31,510 nt of DNA from a virus, in the IMG/VR virus record IMGVR_UViG_3300030098_000955, positions 1 to 31,510 of that record; one strand, 5' to 3'. Both the position numbers and the translations under genes were made by a program. The notes under the pieces are model-generated. The model searched no databases. It saw nothing but the letters and a program-made list of their open reading frames with translations, and was not told where the DNA came from. This document shows, one piece after another, positions 12,745-19,215 of the stretch (position 1 is its first letter; each line of letters opens with the position of its first letter).

Positions 12745-13028
12745 TATAGAGTGTCGTTCTTATATACTAAAGCTAAACCACTTCCTAGAGTGATAGCAGT
12801 AAAATTAAGAAATAATACTGTTCCTGCAGGATAAGTTTGGTGTAAATCAGCGTCTGTTGCGGTTACATCAGAACCTGTATCTAAATTAGTTACTTGTGTT
12901 TCAAGGGGAAAATGAACTGCGTAATAACTAACATCTGTTGCTGTTGCTATTGCGTCTGTTCCTTCTAATACTGTTACTTTTCCTTTTCCTAATTGTTCAC
13001 CTAATAATTCATTTGTTGAATCTGCCAT
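12744..13028 (-). CDS. Small structural-type protein
   Basis: This 94-residue protein is Thr/Val/Ala/Asp-rich with a beta-strand pattern and no Cys, typical of small decoration or head-fibre proteins. The segment V-S-Y-Y-A-V-H-F-P-L-E-T near the centre is the most distinctive. Position between a predicted surface protein (13040-13534) and a LamG protein supports a virion surface role. No named family recognised. Confidence 0.55.
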   Translation of the reverse strand: MADSTNELLGEQLGKGKVTVLEGTDAIATATDVSYYAVHFPLETQVTNLDTGSDVTATDADLHQTYPAGTVLFLNFTAITLGSGLALVYKNDTL

Positions 13029-13039
13029 TGTTTTTTATT

Positions 13040-13534
13040 TTAATTTGTGTATAAATAATTCGTTGTTGTTTCTGTATGTGTTGTATATCTCACTTGTTCG
13101 CTTCCTGAAGTTTCTGTTACATATAGTTTACCTGATTCTACTTCACCTTTTAAAGTTCCGTGCGTACTTCCTGTATCTACTGCTGCTGTTGTTTCTGTTG
13201 CAGGTGAATTATCTGCGTTCAAAGTTCCTGGCACAGCACCATTATAACTAACTTCGTATATTTTATAATGCCAAAATCCATACGGCTTAAAATTAATATT
13301 ACCTGTATATCTATTTTCAGATGTATTGTGTGATATTTCTACTTTTTGATACCTATTGTAAATAGTATCAGGATAAGTAGGACTATTTCCATAGCAATAT
13401 TTTACTGTACCTGTCATATCATTTGTAAACTTAAATAATAAACGTATTCTACTATTAGCAACTGAAGTGTCTATTCTTTTTTCTTCAGTAGTTACGTAAA
13501 AGTCTGCGTCAGAACCGTATGTTATATGTAGCAT
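13040..13534 (-). CDS. Predicted virion surface protein
   Basis: This 164-residue beta-rich protein has an N-terminal F-Y-V-T-T-E-E-K-R-I-D strand set, a middle F-W-H-Y-K-I-Y-E-V motif and a Thr/Ser-rich end (Q-V-R-Y-T-T-H-T-E-T-T-T). This resembles Bacteroidetes phage proteins annotated only as 'structural'. It is the first gene after the terminator at 13572-13602 and has its own late-type promoter motif ending two bases before its ATG, so it probably heads the unit that includes the portal and lysis genes. Confidence 0.6.
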   Translation of the reverse strand: MLHITYGSDADFYVTTEEKRIDTSVANSRIRLLFKFTNDMTGTVKYCYGNSPTYPDTIYNRYQKVEISHNTSENRYTGNINFKPYGFWHYKIYEVSYNGAVPGTLNADNSPATETTAAVDTGSTHGTLKGEVESGKLYVTETSGSEQVRYTTHTETTTNYLYTN

Positions 13535-13536
13535 AT

Positions 13537-13566
13537 TATATAATAGAAAAACATATAAAATATTTG
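13537..13566 (-). promoter_or_regulatory. Late-type promoter candidate (copy b)
   Basis: The minus strand reads CAAA (13566-13563), 14 bases, then TTCTATTATATA (13548-13537), then AT and the ATG at 13534. It lies directly behind a terminator, where a fresh promoter would be needed to express the portal and lysis genes. This supports a promoter reading over a translation signal. Confidence 0.6.
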
Positions 13567-13571
13567 ATAAT

Positions 13572-13602
13572 AAAAAAAGGGGTGAATTAACACCCCCTTT
13601 TT
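13572..13602 (-). terminator. Rho-independent terminator after tail tube gene
   Basis: On the minus strand, GGGGTG (with one extra G) and CACCCC pair around a TTAATT loop, followed by seven T's. A-tracts before the stem can extend the pairing. A second hairpin, TTGGGT/ACCCAA (13619-13635), lies between it and the tail tube stop. It would end the capsid/tail-tube transcript. Confidence 0.8.
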
Positions 13603-13644
13603 AAAAGAAATATATAAATTGGGTTTTGCACCCAAGAAAGATTA

Positions 13645-14235
13645 TTAGCTTACATCAAGCGATACTGTAAACGCAGTATTGTCAAATGGATTATCAGTAT
13701 AATCTGCTAACGTTGCTGCAGGGAAACTTTCTTGACTTGTGAAAGTAAGGTCGTAACCTGACATATCACCAAAAGCCACTCCTGACGCACCTGTACCTGT
13801 ATTAAGCTCCATACCATTGTCTAGTCCGCAAACCATTATTAAACGCTTACCTGTAGACCTTATTTGATTGAGTTCAACGAATACTACTAATCTGTTACGA
13901 GCTAGTAATTTAATTTCGTTTCTATCTACTAATGAAAGTTTGTGTAACTTAATGTTAATACTTTGGTCGTAGAAAATAGTACCATTTTCTGTACTTCCTG
14001 TAATAGTTTCAGTAAAAGAACCTGTACCACGTACTAAGTTATATTTAAAAAGCTGACTACCTGTACCACTACCTGTTAAATCTACGTCATTTACTTCACC
14101 TGAACTTGGTTCAATACTTGCACCTGCACCACCACCAATATTTACGCTATCGTGTTGTGCTAAATAAATAGCTTTCACACCGCCGACAGTATCTCTACAA
14201 TCTAATGCTCTTCCTGTTGTTAATTCACACGCCAT
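13645..14235 (-). CDS. Major tail tube protein
   Basis: This 196-residue protein begins M-A-C-E-L-T-T-G-R-A-L-D-C-R-D, a start common to Bacteroidetes phage tail tube proteins. It continues with a Gly/Ser/Thr-rich beta pattern and the F-T-S-Q-E-S-F-P-A block near residue 170. It would polymerise into the tail tube around the tape measure. The gene lies after the major capsid gene and before a strong terminator, consistent with very high expression. A hairpin (GAAGGGGT/ACCCCTTC) sits between it and the capsid gene. Confidence 0.7.
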   Translation of the reverse strand: MACELTTGRALDCRDTVGGVKAIYLAQHDSVNIGGGAGASIEPSSGEVNDVDLTGSGTGSQLFKYNLVRGTGSFTETITGSTENGTIFYDQSINIKLHKLSLVDRNEIKLLARNRLVVFVELNQIRSTGKRLIMVCGLDNGMELNTGTGASGVAFGDMSGYDLTFTSQESFPAATLADYTDNPFDNTAFTVSLDVS

Positions 14236-14260
14236 ATTATTAAGGTTTTAAAAGCATTTT

Positions 14261-14282
14261 GAAGGGGTTTTTACACCCCTTC
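14261..14282 (-). other. Hairpin between capsid and tail tube genes
   Basis: GAAGGGGT and ACCCCTTC (14261-14268 and 14275-14282) pair perfectly around a six-base loop. On the minus strand no T-run follows, so it is not a standard terminator. It may protect or process the mRNA between two highly expressed genes. Confidence 0.6.
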
Positions 14283-14299
14283 TTGTGCTAGGTTATTTA

Positions 14300-15220
14300 T
14301 TAGTCTTGTCTTACAATATCACCACCCTGTCCGTGTTGAACTCCTGCAGTAAATTTAGCTACTACTCGTAAATTGTCTGAGCCGTCTAAAGCACCCATAT
14401 CAAGCATACGGATTTCTGTAGTATCACTTAAAAGGTCGGTTCCGAAGAACATGTTTGACTTTTGAGCTGCTACCATTTTGTTAGCAGGAAATCCTGGACA
14501 CATAGCAATTTTTGTTCCATTATACATAGGAACAAAAGCGTCATTCATAGAGTATAATTGTTGGTATCCTGCGTTAGCTTGATTTTCTAAGTAAAGTCTG
14601 TAAGCTGCAGAACCCATATAAATATAAAGGTCTTCTTTTCCGTAAACTGTAATAGGTACAGAAGCCATAAGTAATCCTAAGTTTTCGTCTATGTTTGTTG
14701 CTGAATGAGCAGTACCTGCACCACCTGAATTGTCTGCTTCTACAACGGCAGTATCAGCGTCTATAGTACCTACACCACCTGCAGTCATCCAACCTGTTAC
14801 TGAGCCAGGGTCTGAATCGTTTCCTGTCCATATAACTTGTTCAACCCAATCAGATATAGTACCTGCTAAATGAGCCATTATAAATGCTGCAAAGTCATCA
14901 CCAAGCCCTCTATTGTGAGCACCTGCTGAAGTTTGAGTAACTTGCCAATCTGCAAGAACGTCTTTTTTACATAAATCTACGTTTATTTGAAGTTCTTTTG
15001 GATTAAGAACTCTCTCTGTTAAAGTAATTGTTCCTGCGTCAGTAAAGTCGCAAGTAGCGTCTTTGATTAAAGAAGCCGTAGCCACCTTAGTAATGTTTCT
15101 TTTGTATTTTACATTTTCTAAGACTGTTACGTTTTCTAATGTTTTCGCACTACGTAGAGCTGCACCTATATATTGTCCTGCGTGGTCACCTGCGTAGTTA
15201 CTAGTAATTGAAAATCCCAT
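14300..15220 (-). CDS. Major capsid protein
   Basis: This 306-residue protein starts near the mature form (G-F-S-I-T-S-N-Y-A-G-D-H-A-G). It has the HK97-like spine and loop pattern of Bacteroidetes phages: L-E-N-V-T-V-L-E-N-V-K-Y-K, then L-T-E-R-V-L-N-P-K-E-L-Q-I-N-V-D-L-C-K-K-D, then A-F-I-M-A-H-L-A-G-T-I-S-D-W-V-E-Q, and F-V-P-M-Y-N-G-T-K-I-A-M-C-P-G-F-P near the end. It sits directly behind the scaffold gene and before the tail tube gene. No delta domain is visible in the protein itself; the separate coiled-coil gene upstream supplies scaffolding. Confidence 0.85.
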   Translation of the reverse strand: MGFSITSNYAGDHAGQYIGAALRSAKTLENVTVLENVKYKRNITKVATASLIKDATCDFTDAGTITLTERVLNPKELQINVDLCKKDVLADWQVTQTSAGAHNRGLGDDFAAFIMAHLAGTISDWVEQVIWTGNDSDPGSVTGWMTAGGVGTIDADTAVVEADNSGGAGTAHSATNIDENLGLLMASVPITVYGKEDLYIYMGSAAYRLYLENQANAGYQQLYSMNDAFVPMYNGTKIAMCPGFPANKMVAAQKSNMFFGTDLLSDTTEIRMLDMGALDGSDNLRVVAKFTAGVQHGQGGDIVRQD

Positions 15221-15243
15221 AATTTTGTAATTTTAATTGTTTG

Positions 15244-15909
15244 TTATTTGTTTAAATTGTATATGTATCTTTCTTTAGTAGACATTTGAGAATAATGCTT
15301 TTCTTTTACTTTTCCTGTCTTATTAAATTTAGATACTTTGATTGGTTTTTCAGCAGGTTCTTTAGACAAGTCTTTTACTTGACTTTCTAATTCTGCTTTT
15401 TCAGTTTCTAAGGTGCTTGCTAAATCTTGTAAATCATCATTATTACCTTTCATTTCGTCAAGTTCAGACGATAATCTAGCAATATCCGATTTTACTTCAT
15501 TAAGTAGTTCTTTTATAACTGCACCTATTTCGTTGATAAGACCTTCTTTGTCAAATTCAACTTCTTTTGTTTCTTTAATTTTCTTTGGTTGTCTTTCTTC
15601 TTCTGTCATTTCTTCTTCTTCAACCACTTCTTCAGTTTCTTCAGTTTCTTCTTCTTCGTATATCTCTGCAATTATTCCTTCTTCTTCAACTGAGAATCCT
15701 ACTCCGTCTTCTGTTTCATATTTCCCTGCAGGTAACGGCATTGTAGTTCCGTCTTCTGTAAGTATTGATACGTCTACTCCTGCTTCTAATGAATCTGCAG
15801 AAGAAACGATAATAGTACCGTCAGTCAGTTTAGCTTGAGTTTCAAATTTAACTTCTTCTTCTTTGTTCAAACCTAATGCTGACAATATTTGTAGTTTTAA
15901 GTCTTCCAT
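15244..15909 (-). CDS. Scaffold-type acidic coiled-coil protein
   Basis: In this 221-residue protein, residues 80-110 are almost pure Glu/Thr/Val, and residues 125-180 form a heptad-pattern coiled coil (L-S-S-E-L-D-E-M-K, L-E-S-Q-V-K-D-L). The end is basic (K-V-S-K-F-N-K-T-G-K-V-K-E-K-H). An acidic rod with a basic capsid-binding tail directly before the major capsid gene is the usual scaffold layout. The XkdF-type protease gene upstream would degrade it during maturation. The leader carries late-promoter copy c. Confidence 0.75.
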   Translation of the reverse strand: MEDLKLQILSALGLNKEEEVKFETQAKLTDGTIIVSSADSLEAGVDVSILTEDGTTMPLPAGKYETEDGVGFSVEEEGIIAEIYEEEETEETEEVVEEEEMTEEERQPKKIKETKEVEFDKEGLINEIGAVIKELLNEVKSDIARLSSELDEMKGNNDDLQDLASTLETEKAELESQVKDLSKEPAEKPIKVSKFNKTGKVKEKHYSQMSTKERYIYNLNK

Positions 15910-15946
15910 AATTAAATATTTAATTTGTTTTAATAAAATTTTATAC

Positions 15947-15976
15947 TATATAATAGAACGTCTATTACTTTGTTTG
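15947..15976 (-). promoter_or_regulatory. Late-type promoter candidate (copy c)
   Basis: The minus strand reads CAAA (15976-15973), 14 bases, then TTCTATTATATA (15958-15947). The next ATG (scaffold gene, 15909) is about 38 bases away. Because the motif-to-start distance differs from the other copies while the CAAA spacing is kept, a promoter is more likely than a ribosome-binding signal. Confidence 0.6.
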
Positions 15977-16591
15977 ATTTTCGGATATTATTTCTGAAAG
16001 TGTAGTTAATATATCTTCGTCTGAATATACAGGTCTTGACATTTCTTGCATTTTGTCTACAAAATATCCTTCTATACTTAAACCTTTTAGTTCACCTTCT
16101 TTAATTCTTGACCATAAATCCTCGTTTTCTATTTTCATTTTTACAAACCACGTTCCAATAGGTAAATCAAATCCATACATTTTTGACTTGTCTTGTTCAC
16201 CTTCTTTAATCCAACTTTCAACTGTTAAAACACCTGCTACTCTTTGTTCGTGTTGGTATGTAGCTTTGTGGTGATTATTGTGTTTTAGATAGAGTTCACT
16301 TGCTTTACGTACTGTCGCTTTTGAAAAGTAAACGTAATATTCTGAATCTGTATTTGGGTCGTATCTAAATATTTGCTTGTTCGGTATCAAGGCAGGACTA
16401 ACTAACATTCTTTTTTCCTCGTCTACTTTAGCAAATGTTAAGTTATTCTTTTCTTTTCCGAAATATACAAAATCAACTTCTATCGCAGGTTGTGATACCA
16501 ACGATATTGCGTCAATAGATAGTTCTTCGTTTTCGTCTGAGATAACTAACTCAGTAATCTTAGTTAGTTTCTTTTTTAGTTTTTTATCCAT
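15965..16591 (-). CDS. XkdF-type prohead protease
   Basis: This 208-residue protein carries the Phage_XkdF signature: D-A-I-S-L-V-S-Q-P-A-I near residues 26-36, then V-S-P-A-L-I-P-N-K-x-I-x-R, Y-V-Y-F-S-K-A-T-V, N-N-H-H-K-A-T-Y-Q-H-E, V-E-S-W-I, and W-F-V-K-M-K-I then I-K-E-G-E-L-K-G-L-S-I-E-G-Y-F. The family is a predicted serine protease of the prohead protease group that processes scaffold and capsid. The order protease, scaffold, capsid is standard and confirms the call. Confidence 0.85.
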   Translation of the reverse strand: MDKKLKKKLTKITELVISDENEELSIDAISLVSQPAIEVDFVYFGKEKNNLTFAKVDEEKRMLVSPALIPNKQIFRYDPNTDSEYYVYFSKATVRKASELYLKHNNHHKATYQHEQRVAGVLTVESWIKEGEQDKSKMYGFDLPIGTWFVKMKIENEDLWSRIKEGELKGLSIEGYFVDKMQEMSRPVYSDEDILTTLSEIISENQTK

Positions 16592-16593
16592 AA

Positions 16594-16623
16594 TATATAA
16601 TATATTTATAAGTTCTTTATTTG
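16594..16623 (-). promoter_or_regulatory. Late-type promoter candidate (copy e, variant)
   Basis: The minus strand reads CAAA (16623-16620), exactly 14 bases, then ATATATTATATA (16605-16594; last nine bases identical to the other copies), then TT and the ATG of the XkdF-type protease at 16591. Confidence 0.5.
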
Positions 16624-16626
16624 ATT

Positions 16627-18345
16627 TTAAATCGTTGCTCTACGTCTTATTGTAGCATCTTTGTCTTGTTGGTCTGTTATTTCGTCACTAACAACATACG
16701 CTTTTACAGGGTCGTTAGGGTCAGGTATTTCACCACCACCTCCAATAGTAAATGCTCCACTTAGAGCTTTAGGTGCAGGTGGAGTACCTCCACGACTAGG
16801 CATAGAACCACCTCCTGGCGCTCCTCCACTTGAACCTGGATTTGTAGCATATATTGCTTTTACATTATTCATACCTGAAACAACTGCTGCTGCTGCTGCA
16901 ATACCACCTAAAGCAGGACCTACAATAGGAATACCTGATAAAGATTTATAAGATTCTACTGCTGACTGATATGTAGCGATAATCGTACTTGCTGCTGCAA
17001 ACGCCTTTCCTGCTTTGCTTTCTTTACCCATTATAGTAGATAGATGACCAAAGGTATCTTGTGTAATTTTTAACTTAGTCTTCATTTCCATTTCATTCCA
17101 CGTCTTCTGTTTTTGGAATGTTTGTTCTGCTATTAAATCAAACTTCTGTGCAGTCAATTCTCTTAGAGCAACTTTATTGGATTCAGAAATCTCCATTGCA
17201 TTTATTTCATTCATAGCCATAGTTTCCTGAAATTCTAATCGTAATCTCTCTTTCTCAACTAAGTCTTCTTCTTCTAATATTTTTATCTCTTCTTCTAAAC
17301 TGAAAAACTTATCAGCGAAAGCCATTGCTTGGTCTAACTGTTTTTGTGCAGCTTCTAATCTTTTTTGAGCTAACTCATCTTCTGCTTCTTTTTGTTTTGC
17401 AATAGCTTCTAACCTCTTGTTTTCGTGTTCGGTCTTTATAGCGTTAATCTTGTTGTTAAGCTCTATCTGTTTAGTCGTACTTTCTCCTCTTATATTTGCT
17501 AACTCAATTTCTTTCTCAGCTAAAGCGTCTAGGTCTTCTGCAGTAGATTCACTCATAGCATTTTGTTCTCTTTGAATCCTTACAGCTTCTTCTGCGTTTT
17601 CTAGTCTTTTATCTAATAACTCTTGCTCCATAGCAAAGGCTTCTTTTGCTGCGTTTAAACGTTCTTCTGTAGACTTAGTAACATCTTCAGCTATTAACTT
17701 TAACTGCTCAATATCAGAACGTCTTTGTGCCGTTTCTACATTAAGTTCTCTTTCGTTATCTCTTAATCTTTGAAAAGCTCTTGTTAAATTATCTGCTAAT
17801 TCTATATCGTTTTTAATCTCATCACCAATTCCTTTAAAACTTTCTTTCATTCCCTTCCACGCTGCTTTAGGGTCTGTAAATATTTTAGTTAATGAACCTC
17901 CAAACTTAGATATTCGGTCTGTAATAACTTTAACTGTTGCACCAATTTTAGAGAATATTCTTTCTAACGCTTCAGCACCTACTTTTGTGTTTTTAAACCA
18001 TACTGCTAAAGAGCCAAACGCTACAAGTAAAAGCCCTATTCCTGTTGCTGCTATTCCTGTTTTTATTGCTGAAAATAAAACCTTAGCACCTGTAATCACC
18101 TTACCGCTAAACATCATCTTAAAGCCTTGACCTGCTAATTTTGCTTGGATTACTATTTCTTTTAATCCGCTCTGCATAATCTTACGCATTTCGCCAAACT
18201 TGTTTTTTACATCTCCTATCGTTACTCCAAACAATCCAAAATTATCTTTAAGAGTTTGCGTTTCTTTTTGTGTATCTTTTAGGTCTTTTTTTAGACCATC
18301 AATTTTTGCTTTTATTTCAAATACGTATTGTTCTCTATTTGCCAT
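16627..18345 (-). CDS. Tail tape measure protein
   Basis: This 572-residue protein starts with an alpha-helical K-I-D-G-L-K-K-D-L-K-D-T-Q region. Hydrophobic segments at about 80-112 (I-A-A-T-G-I-G-L-L-L-V-A-F-G) and again near 455-495 (I-P-I-V-G-P-A-L-G-G-I-A-A-A-A-A) flank a long coiled coil (190-400). The tail is Gly/Pro-rich. The last 26 residues (V-K-A-Y-V-V-S-D-E-I-T-D-Q-Q-...-I-R-R-R-A) are the hallmark C-terminus of tape measure proteins in Bacteroidetes phages. It sets tail length and helps DNA entry. The short length suggests a short non-contractile tail. Confidence 0.85.
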   Translation of the reverse strand: MANREQYVFEIKAKIDGLKKDLKDTQKETQTLKDNFGLFGVTIGDVKNKFGEMRKIMQSGLKEIVIQAKLAGQGFKMMFSGKVITGAKVLFSAIKTGIAATGIGLLLVAFGSLAVWFKNTKVGAEALERIFSKIGATVKVITDRISKFGGSLTKIFTDPKAAWKGMKESFKGIGDEIKNDIELADNLTRAFQRLRDNERELNVETAQRRSDIEQLKLIAEDVTKSTEERLNAAKEAFAMEQELLDKRLENAEEAVRIQREQNAMSESTAEDLDALAEKEIELANIRGESTTKQIELNNKINAIKTEHENKRLEAIAKQKEAEDELAQKRLEAAQKQLDQAMAFADKFFSLEEEIKILEEEDLVEKERLRLEFQETMAMNEINAMEISESNKVALRELTAQKFDLIAEQTFQKQKTWNEMEMKTKLKITQDTFGHLSTIMGKESKAGKAFAAASTIIATYQSAVESYKSLSGIPIVGPALGGIAAAAAVVSGMNNVKAIYATNPGSSGGAPGGGSMPSRGGTPPAPKALSGAFTIGGGGEIPDPNDPVKAYVVSDEITDQQDKDATIRRRATI

Positions 18346-18348
18346 ATC

Positions 18349-19215
18349 TTAGAATGTTACTGTTGCTAATTTATTTTCTGTTATAATAATACTTGCTGAC
18401 CATTGTACGTTTGTGCTTGCCGTACCTACTACTGTTAATGTTACATCATCACCTGTATTTCCTAAAGTCGTAGCAGTACCACCTACTGTTCCGTTGCTTT
18501 TTACTGTTGTTGTTGTTTGATTGTAAGTTCTTGTTCCGCTATTATTTACCAATACAGTACCTACTATTTTTTCATATCTATAATGCCCTGCAGTTCCGTC
18601 ATCACCACCTGTCACTAAAGCGTTTACGTGGCATTCAAAAGCTAACAAGCTATTCGTTTGTACGGTAATATAACTACTTCCGTCACCTTGTATACTTAAA
18701 TTAGTATCTGACGCATTTGTTGTAGTTCCTGATAATAAAATAGTAGACATTTGTGTTAATCCTGCAGTTCCTAAAGCCGTAGATGTATCATAAAAACCTC
18801 CACCACCTATTACTACTTCTCCTCTACGTAATACTTTTCCAAAGTTTCCTCCTATTAAAGAACTGTCTTGCATATTAAGACCGACTTCGTGAAAAGAACC
18901 TGATATTAACAGATTATTATTACCTCCTCCTGTTTTGTTGTTACTACCTGATATAAGAGAATTAGTCGTACTTCTTATTTTATTTCCTTCTCCGAAATCT
19001 TTTGCTTTCCCTTTAGTGTTTAATCTACTTTTAATATCTCTACTTATAGGATAAGCATAACATTTACCTGTTTTTTTATTATAGTGATAGCCGTATTCTA
19101 AACAACACCTTTCGTTTGCGAACATTTCACGAGTTCCGTCAGTAAAAATAACAAGTCCGTCCTCATAATGGTCTATCCTTTTTGGTTTTATTTTATATCC
19201 TTTTTTAAAATCCAT
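18349..19215 (-). CDS. Tail fibre / adhesin-like protein
   Basis: This 288-residue protein begins with a small N-terminal attachment part holding three Cys (C-C-L-E-Y-G and G-K-C-Y-A-Y, about 37-53). Then come repeated short strands of the type S-L-I-S-G-S-N-N and L-L-I-S-G-S (85-130), like the YadA-type or beta-helix stacks of trimeric fibres. The C-terminal beta region ends in S-A-S-I-I-I-T-E-N. It is probably a receptor-binding fibre or tip component. It is linked to the large tail protein gene by the overlap at base 19215. Confidence 0.6.
   Translation of the reverse strand: MDFKKGYKIKPKRIDHYEDGLVIFTDGTREMFANERCCLEYGYHYNKKTGKCYAYPISRDIKSRLNTKGKAKDFGEGNKIRSTTNSLISGSNNKTGGGNNNLLISGSFHEVGLNMQDSSLIGGNFGKVLRRGEVVIGGGGFYDTSTALGTAGLTQMSTILLSGTTTNASDTNLSIQGDGSSYITVQTNSLLAFECHVNALVTGGDDGTAGHYRYEKIVGTVLVNNSGTRTYNQTTTTVKSNGTVGGTATTLGNTGDDVTLTVVGTASTNVQWSASIIITENKLATVTF

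Noticed and set aside
15413-15838. Plus-strand ORF of 141 codons, Ser-rich
   Set aside because: It lies opposite the Glu-rich scaffold protein and has no other support.
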